DNA of 64,000 nt, taken from the NCBI RefSeq assembly GCF_028735875.1, contig NZ_CP117834.1:248001-312000 (forward strand). The letters run 5' to 3'. Source of the DNA: Shouchella hunanensis (GTDB lineage Bacteria; Bacillota; Bacilli; Bacillales; Bacillaceae_D). Below are positions 55,538 through 64,000 of this stretch, in pieces. Under the pieces are notes generated by a model. That model saw only the letters and a program-made list of their open reading frames with translations. It was not told where the DNA came from and searched no databases. The translations under genes were made by a program, and so were the position numbers. The first letter of the stretch is position 1, and each line of letters opens with the position of its first letter.

Positions 55538-56848
55538 TTAAGCTTCGATCAACTGTGCTGTTAATAACGCTTTCCCAACAATCTCTCCTTCTCGGTAAAC
55601 CTCCACATCAAATTTGCCGTGTTTTCTCCCCACTTCTAGCAATCGTGGTATAACTTTTACTTCTGTATCAATTTGAATGGGCTTTAAAAAGTATAGTGTT
55701 AAATTTTCGACAACGATATCGCCACGCTTGTGCATACGTAATGTACGTCTAGCCCCTTCAATCATAATCGTTGTCATTACCCCATAAGAAACCGTTCCTA
55801 ATTGATCAGTCATTTGCGGGCTAACAACAATATGATAAACAGGCTCTTGTTTATTTTCTGTCACCTGCTCCATTCTGCTTGTTACAATTTCTTCTAAGGT
55901 CTCTCCTACGTGCGGCTGACGTTGTGTTGTTTGCATAGCCTTTAAAACATCTTGTCTACTAACAACACCAAGCAACCTTTTTTGTCCATCGGTTACAGGT
56001 AGCAATTCAATGCCTTGCCACACCATAATATGGGCTACAGCGGCAATTGACGTTTTTTCATTCACAGTAATAGGGTTTTGCGTCATCACTTTTTCGATTG
56101 GCTGTTGTTTTAATTGATCAAATACGTCTTTTGCAGCAATCATCCCTTGTACTTTAAGCGTATTGTCCACAACTGGATAGCGACTATGACCTGTTCGTTC
56201 GTTGAGTTCTTGCCAGTGCTGAACCGATTCACCTATCGTTAAATAGTACGTTTTTTCTAACGGAATTAAAATATCATCAACTACGACAATCTCTTTTTTA
56301 ATTAACTGGTCGTATATAGCTCGGTTAATCATTGCAGCGACTGTAAATGTATCGTAAGACGTCGAAATAACCGGCAAATCAAGTTCATCTGCAAGCTTAA
56401 TCACATCTGAGCTCGTATCAAAGCCTCCTGTAATTAACACTGCCGCTCCTGTTTCAAGGGCGATCTTATGCACTTGATAACGATTTCCAACAATGAGTAA
56501 GTTTCCTGCCGTTACATAGCGCATCATAGCTTCTGTTTTCATCGCTCCTATGACAAAGCGACTTAGCGTTTTATGTAAACCAGATCTCCCTCCAAGAACT
56601 TGTCCATCAACAATATTTACGACTTCTGCAAAGGTTAGCTTCTCGATGTTGTCTTTTTTCTTTTTCTCAATTCGAATCGTTCCTACTCGTTCAATCGTTG
56701 AAACAAGCCCCTGTGATTCGGCTTCTTTAATTGCTCGATAAGCCGTCCCCTCACTTACAGACATTGCTTTAGCAATTTGACGAACGGAGATCTTTCCTCC
56801 AATTGGGAGCTGAGTAATATAATCAATTATTTGCTCGTGTTTAGTCAC
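55538..56848 (-). CDS. ytoI: CBS/HotDog-domain regulator YtoI
   Basis: A 436-residue multidomain protein: N-terminal HTH (IGGKISVRQIAKAMSVSEGTAYRAIKE, about 17-45), a DRTGG domain (about 70-180), a CBS pair (about 195-310 with VIPLEKTYYL and GVVSRQDVL) and a HotDog thioesterase-like fold (about 335-435). The arrangement suggests a nucleotide-sensing transcription factor; ligand and targets are unknown. Confidence 0.87.
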   Translation of the reverse strand: MTKHEQIIDYITQLPIGGKISVRQIAKAMSVSEGTAYRAIKEAESQGLVSTIERVGTIRIEKKKKDNIEKLTFAEVVNIVDGQVLGGRSGLHKTLSRFVIGAMKTEAMMRYVTAGNLLIVGNRYQVHKIALETGAAVLITGGFDTSSDVIKLADELDLPVISTSYDTFTVAAMINRAIYDQLIKKEIVVVDDILIPLEKTYYLTIGESVQHWQELNERTGHSRYPVVDNTLKVQGMIAAKDVFDQLKQQPIEKVMTQNPITVNEKTSIAAVAHIMVWQGIELLPVTDGQKRLLGVVSRQDVLKAMQTTQRQPHVGETLEEIVTSRMEQVTENKQEPVYHIVVSPQMTDQLGTVSYGVMTTIMIEGARRTLRMHKRGDIVVENLTLYFLKPIQIDTEVKVIPRLLEVGRKHGKFDVEVYREGEIVGKALLTAQLIEA

Positions 56849-56917
56849 TTTGGCACCACGCTTTCACCATTTCACTTCTATTTAGTATACGACTTGACGT
56901 AGTGCCCTAGCAACTTC

Positions 56918-57157
56918 TTATCCGTACTGTCTTAACTTTTTTCGATTTGCCGCTTTAGCAGCAAGTTTTTCCTTCTGTTCCAAACGTTGGGCTTTTAAAA
57001 CAGCAAGTCCATTTCCTACGACTACAAGCAAACAAAAGCCAACCCAAGAATAAGCAAAAACTTGGCTTAAACCAGCTTCCTTGAATGGTAAGTGTTCAAA
57101 AGCATAAGCCCCCATAATACATGCGAGGAGCAAACAAATCACACCACGTTGTTTCAT
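56918..57157 (-). CDS. Small membrane protein, unknown
   Basis: A 79-residue protein with two membrane helices (about residues 6-22 and 31-52) and a basic, glutamine/lysine-rich tail (RLEQKEKLAAKAANRKKLRQYG). It starts at ATG preceded by GGAGG. It lies between the ytkL and ytoI genes. No family recognised. Confidence 0.6.
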   Translation of the reverse strand: MKQRGVICLLLACIMGAYAFEHLPFKEAGLSQVFAYSWVGFCLLVVVGNGLAVLKAQRLEQKEKLAAKAANRKKLRQYG

Positions 57158-57207
57158 CGAATCCCTCCTTGTCTACTACTTTATGTACAAACAAGTGGAA
57201 CATGACT

Positions 57208-57247
57208 AAAAAAAGACCGAATACAAGGGATTCTGTCCTTGCATTCA
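57208..57247 (-). terminator. Terminator of ytkL
   Basis: Minus strand GAATGCAAGGacagaatCCCTTGTATTCGGTCTTTTTTT. Confidence 0.9.
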
Positions 57248-57257
57248 GCTATATGTC

Positions 57258-57944
57258 TTAAAGGCGAATCGTTTCACCCGCTTCTAAAAATTTTCCTTTT
57301 CCGTGTGGCAATCGCTCCACAAAAGCTTTAGCATCTTGCTTAATAGGTGGGAAGGTATTGAAATGAATTGGAACCGCTACTTTTGGGTTTATCCATTCAA
57401 CAGCTGTCTCTGCATCTTCAGGGCCCATTGTGAAATTATCTCCCATTGGTACAAAGGCAACGTCAATATTATTTCGTTCACCAATCATTTTTAAATCACT
57501 AAATAATGCGGTGTCACCCATATGATAAATCGTTTTGCCTTCTGCTTTAAACAAAATTCCACCTGGCATTCCTGTATACACAATTCTTTGGTTTTCCTCC
57601 TCTGTATACGAGGAACCATGAAATGCCTGTGTAAACTTCACGGTACCAAAATCAAATTCGTACGAGCCACCAATCGACATAGGATGAACAGATTCTACAC
57701 CTTGAAAACTCATATAAGTAGCGAGTTCTGCTACGGCAACCACTAGTGCACCAGAGCGTTTGGCTATTTCCACAGTGTCCCCAACATGGTCATTATGACC
57801 GTGGGTAAGTAAAATGACATCAGGATGTTCGTCTTGCGCCGTCAGATCCGTTTGGCTATTTCCTGTAATGAACGGATCAATTAAAATCGTTTTCCCGCTT
57901 GTTTTAATTTTAACAACTGAATGTCCATGAAAACTGACTTCCAT
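57258..57944 (-). CDS. ytkL: Metal-dependent hydrolase YtkL (UPF0173)
   Basis: A 228-residue metallo-beta-lactamase-fold hydrolase. The metal motif [10 protein letters not shown] (about residue 46) and the later histidines in YHMGDTALF and [10 protein letters not shown] are all present. Substrate unknown. It diverges from the Xaa-Pro peptidase gene and ends in a terminator. Confidence 0.9.
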   Translation of the reverse strand: MEVSFHGHSVVKIKTSGKTILIDPFITGNSQTDLTAQDEHPDVILLTHGHNDHVGDTVEIAKRSGALVVAVAELATYMSFQGVESVHPMSIGGSYEFDFGTVKFTQAFHGSSYTEEENQRIVYTGMPGGILFKAEGKTIYHMGDTALFSDLKMIGERNNIDVAFVPMGDNFTMGPEDAETAVEWINPKVAVPIHFNTFPPIKQDAKAFVERLPHGKGKFLEAGETIRL

Positions 57945-58058
57945 TCTCTATCCCTCCAATTCAAACTTATTCATTCTTTTTATTAGCCTGTTTAGAATTA
58001 ACCTAAACATTCCTACTTTTATGTTTTATAATAATAAAGAAGAGGGGGCAGGTAAAGA

Positions 58059-59171
58059 ATGAACTTAGAACGACTGCAATTACTACAACAGCATACGAAA
58101 CAAGAAGAAGCGGACTTTGCTTTTATTACGAACAAAGACTCTTTATTTTATTTAACTGGATTGCTTGCCAATCCCCATGAGCGATTAATGGCGCTTTTCA
58201 TCTTACAGGATTCTTATGTATTTGTTATTCCTAAAATGGAACAGGAGCTTGTTCGGCAAGCAGGTTATCAAGGCGACATTCTCCCTTACAGCGACCATGA
58301 AGACGTATGGCAACTGATAAAAGAAAAACTTCAGGAAAACCAACTAACTACTATTACGTCGATTTTAATGGAGGAAAGCACACTAACTTTCGCCCGTATG
58401 AAAGCTTTAGAATCGCTGGGCCATTCGATTCGTTTTACGAATTGCGAACACGTTCTAATGAATCAGCGTTTAGTAAAATCTGATGATGAATTGGAAATTT
58501 TACAAGAAGCGGCTGCTTTTGCTGATGCTGGTGTCGAGTTTGGCATTAAAGCATTGTATACAGGAGTTACAGAATTAGAAGTCATTGCTGAAATTGAATA
58601 CGAGTTAAAAAAGCAAGGCATTTCGGAAATGGCGTTTCAAACAACGGTTTTGTTTGGCGATCATGCCGCCTCTCCACATGGTAAACCGGGGACACGCGCG
58701 TTAAAAGAAGGCGAATTCGTATTGTTTGATTTAGGAGTTGTAGTAAATGGCTACTGTTCCGACATTACACGTACAGTTGCATATGGCGAAGTCCCTGAAA
58801 AGCACCAGCTTGTTTACAATACAGTCTTAGAAGCAGAGGAAACAGCGGTTGCAGCGGTTAAACCAGATGTTGTCATTGGGGAATTAGACACGATTGCTCG
58901 AACCGTAATCGAAAACGCTGGGTTTGGTGATTATTTTACTCATCGTTTAGGTCACGGTCTCGGTATTAATGTACACGAATTCCCTTCTATGAGTCAGAAC
59001 AATGTCGATGTACTGCTAGAAGGCATGACGTTTACAATTGAACCAGGTATTTATATCCCTGGTGAAGTAGGTGTTCGAATTGAAGATGATGTCGTTGTCA
59101 CAGATAGTGGCGTCGAGACACTGACCATTTTCCCTAAAGCACTTATTAACGTCCCACCAAGAGAGCACTAG
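58059..59171 (+). CDS. Xaa-Pro peptidase (M24B family)
   Basis: A 370-residue prolidase/aminopeptidase-P-like enzyme. N-terminal creatinase-like domain (about 1-130) and the pita-bread domain with the five metal ligands visible in FDLGVVVNGYCSDITRT, GHGLGINVHEFP and EPGIYIPGEVGVRIEDD. Start ATG follows GAGGGGG. It is alone in the plus direction between ytkL and a secreted protein gene, ending at a bidirectional hairpin. Confidence 0.92.
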   Translation: MNLERLQLLQQHTKQEEADFAFITNKDSLFYLTGLLANPHERLMALFILQDSYVFVIPKMEQELVRQAGYQGDILPYSDHEDVWQLIKEKLQENQLTTITSILMEESTLTFARMKALESLGHSIRFTNCEHVLMNQRLVKSDDELEILQEAAAFADAGVEFGIKALYTGVTELEVIAEIEYELKKQGISEMAFQTTVLFGDHAASPHGKPGTRALKEGEFVLFDLGVVVNGYCSDITRTVAYGEVPEKHQLVYNTVLEAEETAVAAVKPDVVIGELDTIARTVIENAGFGDYFTHRLGHGLGINVHEFPSMSQNNVDVLLEGMTFTIEPGIYIPGEVGVRIEDDVVVTDSGVETLTIFPKALINVPPREH

Positions 59172-59174
59172 TAT

Positions 59175-59209
59175 AAAAAACAAGGGGCTATGGACCGCCC
59201 CTTGTTTTT
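59175..59209. terminator. Bidirectional terminator
   Basis: AAAAACAAGGGGC-tatggacc-GCCCCTTGTTTTT between convergent genes; the stem is perfect. Confidence 0.94.
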
Positions 59210-59585
59210 ACTTTTCCCAGCTCCATATATAGCGCTCACTCTGAGAATCCATCCATCGTATCTCAAAGCTAGACATCTGTGGGTAATATGGTTTTAACAC
59301 CTGTTTATACTGGTCAGCTGTTTTCGTTTGATCTAATTGAAGCAAAGCAGTCATTTTTAGTACTTGAACCTTGGCATGGTCGCCTTTCATCACTTTAGTA
59401 CCTTTCTCGTACTCGTAATGGTTTGGATTATCAAATTCCCATTGATATTCCACATCCTCTTCCACAACAGTAATTCGAACTGAAAAAGCATCCATCAATT
59501 CATTTCCAGATACCGCCACTGCTTTTTCTGACATTTGAGTAAAGCAAAGCAGCATAAGTAAAAACATACCGATCACACGCTTCAT
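59208..59585 (-). CDS. Predicted secreted protein, unknown
   Basis: A 125-residue protein with a signal peptide (MKRVIGMFLLMLLCFTQMSEKAVAV-type, hydrophobic core at about residues 5-18 and a possible cut after AVA). The mature part is acidic and lacks cysteine; it has alternating aromatic-rich segments (VEYQWEFDNPNHYEYEKGTK). No family recognised. Start ATG follows AGAGGTGCG. It has a bidirectional terminator. Confidence 0.65.
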   Translation of the reverse strand: MKRVIGMFLLMLLCFTQMSEKAVAVSGNELMDAFSVRITVVEEDVEYQWEFDNPNHYEYEKGTKVMKGDHAKVQVLKMTALLQLDQTKTADQYKQVLKPYYPQMSSFEIRWMDSQSERYIWSWEK

Positions 59586-59631
59586 ATCGCACCTCTTTTT
59601 TCTTAACGTGTGTGGTTTTCGATAAATTTAT

Positions 59632-60384
59632 TCATCTGTATCGGTGGATAACATCGACTCCGCCAGTTACTTCAACTACGGTGCCTGTGACCATATCTGC
59701 GTTATCTTCACATAAAAACATAACGGTTCGGGCAATATCTTCTCCTGTGCCTGATCGCCCGATTGGTGTATTTTGATCCTTATGATGACGTGCTTCTTCA
59801 ATCGTAGCTTCCTTCATCTCTCCCATTATATTACCTGGACATACCATATTCGCCGTAATGCCGTATTCCGCTTCCTCAATTGAAATGGTCTTCATTAATG
59901 AAACGAGCCCCACTTTAGCAGCTGCATAAGCAGATCGGTAAATCCAGCCAGGTGCATTGTTGGCACCTTGGAAGCCATAAAAGACGATTCGACCAAATTG
60001 CTGTTTTCTCATAATCGGAACGACTTCTTTCATTAGATGAAAAGAAGACGTTAAATTGCCATCAATCATAGCATTCCACTCAGCTTCTTCATAATCCACC
60101 AGCTTCTTCTTCTCAAATACATAAGGGCCTGCATTATGAATACATACATCTATTCGACCTGCAAATGCTTGAGCACGTGTAACAAGTTCTTTGCAATCAT
60201 CTCGCTTTGTCACGTCTGTTCGAATAATTTGTAAGCGCTCTGTTCCCCATTTGTCTTGCAACGTTTGTGCACGTTCGCGGTCATTTAAATACGTAACCGT
60301 TACTTGATAGCCTGACTTCAGAAATGATTCAGTTACTTTTAAACCTAGTCCTTTTGTCCCAGCCGTTATCATTGCATGTCGCAA
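59632..60384 (-). CDS. SDR family oxidoreductase (YtkK-like)
   Basis: A 250-residue short-chain dehydrogenase with the nucleotide motif TAGTKGLG, NAG (HNAGPYVF), catalytic YRSAYAAAK (Tyr-x3-Lys), and the PG motif CPGNIMGEM. The first frame opens upstream with GTG GTG; the TTG giving MRHAMITAG has GGTGGTG six bases upstream and is preferred, but the start is uncertain. The substrate is unknown; it resembles enoyl-ACP-reductase-like SDRs of Bacillus. Confidence 0.8.
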   Translation of the reverse strand: MRHAMITAGTKGLGLKVTESFLKSGYQVTVTYLNDRERAQTLQDKWGTERLQIIRTDVTKRDDCKELVTRAQAFAGRIDVCIHNAGPYVFEKKKLVDYEEAEWNAMIDGNLTSSFHLMKEVVPIMRKQQFGRIVFYGFQGANNAPGWIYRSAYAAAKVGLVSLMKTISIEEAEYGITANMVCPGNIMGEMKEATIEEARHHKDQNTPIGRSGTGEDIARTVMFLCEDNADMVTGTVVEVTGGVDVIHRYR

Positions 60385-60447
60385 CTCATTCACCACCACA
60401 TCGTTAGTTATCTCTTTTTAAGATACACTACCTTTATGGTAGTAGGC

Positions 60448-60491
60448 AAAAAAAAGACGACCACGCTTGAAAGGATGAAAGCGCGGTCGTC
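60448..60491 (-). terminator. Terminator of the 48-residue gene
   Basis: Minus strand GACGACCGCGCTTTCatccTTTCAAGCGTGGTCGTCTTTTTTTT, a long stem. Confidence 0.93.
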
Positions 60492-60547
60492 AAAAGGTAC
60501 TTTTCTAAATGGAAAATTGTCCTTCCGTTGTCCGAATAAACATGACC

Positions 60548-60694
60548 TTATTTAGCGTCGTCTTTATGATCCTCTTTCGTTTGGTTTAATGCTTTTCCTT
60601 GATCTTCTACTGTACCTTGCTGATAAGATGCCATCAATTGATCATGTACAAGCGTTTCTTCTGATTGTTGTTTTCGTTCTTCGTGTTTGTCCAT
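60548..60694 (-). CDS. Small hydrophilic protein, 48 residues, unknown
   Basis: A 48-residue very charged protein, starting MDKHEERKQQ and ending DHKDDAK, rich in E, K, Q and D, with no hydrophobic segment or cysteine. It has a strong ribosome site (AAAGGAGG, six bases before ATG) and its own downstream terminator, which makes it a convincing gene despite its size. It resembles in composition the small acidic stress or spore proteins of Bacillus, but no family is claimed. It lies between argH and the SDR gene. Confidence 0.72.
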   Translation of the reverse strand: MDKHEERKQQSEETLVHDQLMASYQQGTVEDQGKALNQTKEDHKDDAK

Positions 60695-60750
60695 TTTACG
60701 ACCTCCTTTTTCTATAGAATGCCTTAAAAAAAGAAAACTATGAGAAAAAC

Positions 60751-60778
60751 AAAAAGGCTTGGATTTCTATCCAAGCCC
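60751..60778 (-). terminator. Terminator of argG-argH
   Basis: Minus strand GGGCTTGGATagaaATCCAAGCCTTTTTG. Confidence 0.93.
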
Positions 60779-60783
60779 TTGTG

Positions 60784-62163
60784 CTAACCCTTACTTACGA
60801 TTTCTTTCGCTTTTTGTATGGCGGTTTCAACTTGAGCGAAGCCTGTACCACCTGCACTATTTCGACGAGCCACTACAGTCTTTGGTTGTAAGACATCGTA
60901 AATGTCTTCACCAAATAAGGCACTTGCCTCTGTAAAATCATCCATTGATAGATCAAGTAAGTACACGTTTTTTTGAATTGCATTTAAAACAAGTTTCCCC
61001 ACTACTTCATGGGCTTCACGAAACGGCATTCCTTTTGTCGCTAAATAATCTGCTAATTCTGTTGCATTGGAGAAATCTTGACTTACTGCCGCTTCCATTT
61101 GCTCTGTTTTCACCGACATACTCGCAATCATACCTGAAAAAATGCGAAGTGATCCTTTTACAGTTACAACGGTGTCAAACATTCCCTCTTTATCTTCTTG
61201 CATGTCTTTATTGTATGCGAGAGGAAGCCCTTTTAACGTCGTTAATAGGGAGAATAAATTACCATACACACGACCGGTTTTTCCGCGAATGAGCTCTGCC
61301 ATATCAGGGTTTTTCTTTTGCGGCATAATACTAGAGCCTGTCGCAAACGCATCATCCAGTTCAATAAACTGGCATTCTTGAGAGGACCAAAAAATCATTT
61401 CCTCACACAGGCGAGATAAGTGCATCATGAGAGTAGATGAAGCTGATAAAAATTCCACAATAAAATCACGGTCACTAACCGCATCTAAACTATTCTCATA
61501 AATACCGTCAAACCCTAGTAGCTCTGCTGTCATATGACGATCGATCGGAAACGTAGTTCCTGCAAGTGCACCTGCACCTAGAGGCGACACATTCACTCGT
61601 TTTAAACTGTCATGAAAACGACTGTAGTCACGCTCAAGCATCCAAAAGTATGCAAGTAGATGATGTGCAAATGACACTGGTTGCGCACGCTGTAAGTGTG
61701 TATAACCAGGAATGAGGGTTTCTACATGCTCTTGAGCCTGATGAATAAGTGATTCTTGCATAGCCCGAATCGCTTCCATAATTGTCTTTGTCTCTTTATA
61801 CAAGTACAGGTGCATATCTGTAGCCACTTGATCGTTACGGCTACGTCCTGTGTGTAGCTTGCCTCCCACAGGACCAATCTCATCAATTAGTTGCTTTTCA
61901 ATATTTAAATGAATGTCTTCCTGAGCAACTTCATATGCTAGCGTTCCCTCTTCGGCTTTTTTCTTCAACGTTTGTAAGCCAGCTACAATTGTATTCTTTT
62001 CTTCTTCCGTCACGATTTCACAAGCGGCAAGCATCGTCACATGAGCGATGCTACCTTGAATGTCTTCAAATACTAATTGTTTATCAAACCCAATGGAGGC
62101 GCCAAATTCATCGACCCATTCTTCGGCTGATTTGGTGAATCTTCCGCCCCACAGTTTACTCAC
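60784..62163 (-). CDS. argH: Argininosuccinate lyase
   Basis: The last step of arginine synthesis, splitting argininosuccinate to arginine and fumarate. 459 residues with the fumarase-superfamily signature [14 protein letters not shown], the [17 protein letters not shown] segment and [16 protein letters not shown]. The GTG start overlaps the argG stop (GTGA), with GAGGAGG upstream, giving MSKLWGGRF. Translationally coupled to argG. Confidence 0.97.
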   Translation of the reverse strand: MSKLWGGRFTKSAEEWVDEFGASIGFDKQLVFEDIQGSIAHVTMLAACEIVTEEEKNTIVAGLQTLKKKAEEGTLAYEVAQEDIHLNIEKQLIDEIGPVGGKLHTGRSRNDQVATDMHLYLYKETKTIMEAIRAMQESLIHQAQEHVETLIPGYTHLQRAQPVSFAHHLLAYFWMLERDYSRFHDSLKRVNVSPLGAGALAGTTFPIDRHMTAELLGFDGIYENSLDAVSDRDFIVEFLSASSTLMMHLSRLCEEMIFWSSQECQFIELDDAFATGSSIMPQKKNPDMAELIRGKTGRVYGNLFSLLTTLKGLPLAYNKDMQEDKEGMFDTVVTVKGSLRIFSGMIASMSVKTEQMEAAVSQDFSNATELADYLATKGMPFREAHEVVGKLVLNAIQKNVYLLDLSMDDFTEASALFGEDIYDVLQPKTVVARRNSAGGTGFAQVETAIQKAKEIVSKG

Positions 62164-63371
62164 GATGTTACCTCCTCTTTTGCTTTTGTGACCATGCTGT
62201 GTACCTTCGTTGGCAATCCCCATAAGGAAATAAAGCCAACTGCTGCATTGTGGTCAAACTCATCATCCGGTGTATACGTTGCTAATTTTTCATTGTAAAG
62301 AGAATACGGTGATTTTCTTCCTTCTACAATTGCATGCCCTTTAAAGAGCTTCACGCGTACAATACCTGTTACGTGCTGCTGTGACTCTTTTAAGAAGGCT
62401 TGAAGAGCTGGCTGAAGGCTGGAGAACCATAAACCTTCATAAATTAATTCAGTTAATTTCTTTTCAATAACAGGTTTAAAGTGTGCCAATTCCTTCGGCA
62501 ACGTTAAGTCTTCAAGCTCTTTATGGGCCTTAATTAGCGTCATTGCACCTGGACACTCATATACTTCACGCGATTTAATACCAACAAGACGGTTCTCTAC
62601 ATGGTCAATGCGTCCAACACCATGCTTACCAGCAAGGTTATTTAAAGAAAGAATCAGTTCATCTAATGGCATCGCTTGACCATTAATAGCCACTGGTACC
62701 CCTTTCTCAAAATGAATCTCAATTGTATCGGCTGTATCAGGTGTTTTCTCTAATGGCGCTGTTAATTCATAGGCGCCTTCTGGTGGTGTCGCCCAAGGAT
62801 CTTCTAGAATACCGCACTCATTGCTTCTGCCCCATAAATTTTGATCAACAGAATATGGGTTATCTAAATCAATTGGAATTGGAATATTGTTTGCTTTTGC
62901 ATATTCAATTTCCTCATCACGGGACCATGCCCAGTCACGAACAGGTGCAAGGACCTTTAGATCAGGATTAAGTGCTTGAATGGATACTTCAAAACGGACT
63001 TGATCATTCCCTTTTCCAGTGCATCCATGGGCTACTGCGGAAGCACCTGTTTGTTCTGCAACCTCTACAAGCTTTTTCGAGATTAATGGGCGAGAAAGAG
63101 CAGATACTAGCGGATATTTTTGTTCATAGAGTGCATGAGATTGAAGAGCTGGAAGAACAAATTCCTCAGCAAACTCTTTTTTCGCATCAATGGTATACGA
63201 TTGAATGGCTCCAACAGTTAATGCTTTTTGCTTCACAAATTCTAAGTCTTTTCCTTCGCCTACATCAAGGCCAACGGCAATCACATCATACCCTTTATCG
63301 GTTAACCATTTCACTGCTACGGATGTGTCTAATCCACCTGAATATGCAAGTACTACTTTTTCTTTCGCCAC
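62160..63371 (-). CDS. argG: Argininosuccinate synthase
   Basis: Joins citrulline and aspartate with ATP. 403 residues with the PP-loop [28 protein letters not shown] and SREVYECPG. The start is GTG giving [10 protein letters not shown] after GGAGGAG. It overlaps argH by four bases and lies downstream of the candidate ARG boxes. Confidence 0.97.
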   Translation of the reverse strand: MAKEKVVLAYSGGLDTSVAVKWLTDKGYDVIAVGLDVGEGKDLEFVKQKALTVGAIQSYTIDAKKEFAEEFVLPALQSHALYEQKYPLVSALSRPLISKKLVEVAEQTGASAVAHGCTGKGNDQVRFEVSIQALNPDLKVLAPVRDWAWSRDEEIEYAKANNIPIPIDLDNPYSVDQNLWGRSNECGILEDPWATPPEGAYELTAPLEKTPDTADTIEIHFEKGVPVAINGQAMPLDELILSLNNLAGKHGVGRIDHVENRLVGIKSREVYECPGAMTLIKAHKELEDLTLPKELAHFKPVIEKKLTELIYEGLWFSSLQPALQAFLKESQQHVTGIVRVKLFKGHAIVEGRKSPYSLYNEKLATYTPDDEFDHNAAVGFISLWGLPTKVHSMVTKAKEEVTS

Positions 63372-63390
63372 AAAAATCTCCTCCAGTTTT

Positions 63391-63426
63391 TATGAATAAA
63401 AATTCTCATTATATTATTTTTATACA
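63391..63426. promoter_or_regulatory. ARG boxes (AhrC/ArgR operator) of argG
   Basis: TATGAATAAAAATTCTCAT at 63391-63409 matches the Bacillus ARG box core ATGAATAAAAATTC without mismatch over 14 bases. A weaker second copy, TATTATTTTTATACAA (63412-63427, read inverted), follows, and a TATAAT-like -10 overlaps the pair. Confidence 0.75.
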
Positions 63427-63443
63427 ATCAAAGGTGAAAAATG

Positions 63444-63466
63444 AACTGGGGGTATGCTCCCCAGTT
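63444..63466 (-). terminator. Hairpin downstream of the right-edge gene
   Basis: AACTGGGG-gtatgc-TCCCCAGTT, followed on the minus strand by CATTTTTC. It may terminate the gene ending at 63607 or lie in the argG upstream region. Confidence 0.6.
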
Positions 63467-63606
63467 GTATAAAACCAAACAATCAACTTATGAATATACA
63501 TTACTTTACCAGTCATAGATTGTTTTGACAAGAGGTTTTTGGGATTTTTTGTTCTAAGTTTTAAATCCCTTCTATCGAACTATTCGTTTCTGTATAATTC
63601 TAACTA

Positions 63607-64000
63607 CTAGTTCTCTGAAAAGCGATGAAGCCAACGCTTTCTGTAGAAGCATTGTGCATCCAATGTTAACGATTGCATAGATTTATAGGAGACTGAAGCT
63701 TGATATGTACCAAGAATGATACGTTTCAACGGAACACGTTTAGGTCCAACTTGTTTATACAGTGACATGCGTATAATCTGTTTTAATAGCTGCTTTATAA
63801 CGGCCTCTGATATCATGTCTTCTTTCCCAAGATACATAGGCTCATTTTGGTCACACACAATACCATCATTTGTTAACGAGCGCCACTCTTCATACTTTAA
63901 ATGCTTTGGTAAAAAACTGTATAGTAACAGCCGCAGTGACAAAATGGTTTCTGCAGTCCCACCTGTTTGAGTGAATTGATAAAAATGACCGACTTTATTA
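63607..64000 (-). CDS. Partial gene at right edge, possible EcsC-family protein
   Basis: The C-terminal 130 or so residues of a protein whose start lies outside the window; the frame stays open to position 64000. No internal start is needed (an apparent TTG at 63942 is inside the frame). The end SYKSMQSLTLDAQCFYRKRWL resembles the C-terminus of EcsC-family proteins, which typically end in a VN..AxxFYxKRxL pattern, but this is a weak, by-eye match. No other domain is recognised. Confidence 0.5.
   Translation of the reverse strand, partial: NKVGHFYQFTQTGGTAETILSLRLLLYSFLPKHLKYEEWRSLTNDGIVCDQNEPMYLGKEDMISEAVIKQLLKQIIRMSLYKQVGPKRVPLKRIILGTYQASVSYKSMQSLTLDAQCFYRKRWLHRFSEN

Noticed and set aside
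62972-63472. 166-codon plus-strand frame opposite argG
   Set aside because: It covers the start, operator and promoter of argG and has no support.

Overview
The window reads as chromosomal backbone of an endospore-forming, low-GC Gram-positive bacterium (Bacillaceae). The evidence is gene content (sspI, ytxC, ytaF, ytrH/ytrI, T-box leaders, a divIVA-era primosome pair dnaB/dnaI, phoPR) and gene order, which closely follows the B. subtilis stretch mutS2-polX-zapA-pheTS-sspI-ysd-infC ... thrS-dnaI-dnaB-nrdR-speD-gapB-coaE-mutM-polA-phoRP-mdh-icd-citZ-pyk-pfkA-accAD-malic enzyme-dnaE-ytr-ytk-argHG. Two departures point away from B. subtilis itself and towards the alkaliphile-type Bacillaceae: an mqnC (futalosine menaquinone pathway) gene beside dnaI, and the absence of rnhC between pheT and zapA. 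No rRNA, tRNA, CRISPR array, prophage or intact insertion sequence was seen.

Layout. 1-7.8 kb (minus strand): mutS2 (cut by the window edge), polX, cvpA, zapA, an unexplained 297-base block, pheT-pheS behind a phenylalanine T-box, and an rRNA methyltransferase. 7.9-13.3 kb: spore protein sspI, small membrane proteins, an M42 aminopeptidase, ysdB under a sigma-W promoter, an acetate-type symporter operon with a catabolite operator inside its promoter, a TVP38 membrane protein and ysdA. 13.3-14.7 kb: infC-rpmI-rplT with an L20-type leader and an AUU start. 14.7-18.8 kb: a yknWXYZ-like ABC efflux operon with a candidate direct-repeat operator. 18.9-20.3 kb: OsmC, GrpB and cupin proteins. 20.3-31.5 kb: thrS with T-box, ytxC, mqnC, dnaI, dnaB, nrdR, speD, gapB with CcpN-like boxes, coaE, ytaF. 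31.5-38.9 kb: mutM, polA, phoR, phoP, an AsnC-type regulator divergent from a YitT-like protein. 39-49.9 kb: central carbon metabolism (mdh, icd, citZ, fxsA, pyk, pfkA, accA, accD, GntR regulator, malic enzyme). 50-57.2 kb: dnaE, sporulation genes ytrH/ytrI, nrnA, ytpI, ytoI. 57.2-64 kb: ytkL, an Xaa-Pro peptidase, a secreted protein, an SDR enzyme, a 48-residue protein, argH-argG behind ARG-box-like operators, and a partial gene at the right edge.

The genes work mainly in DNA replication and repair, translation, the TCA cycle/glycolysis switch, fatty acid initiation and sporulation. The most informative non-coding signals are the regulatory ones: two T-boxes, an L20 leader, a cre site in the symporter promoter, paired CcpN-like boxes at gapB, ARG boxes at argG, a sigma-W promoter at ysdB, and two undescribed operator-like repeat clusters (in front of the yknW-like operon and between the AsnC/YitT pair). 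No clearly novel multigene system was found; the candidates are listed with their limits. All functional names are from sequence recognition by eye, without database searches.
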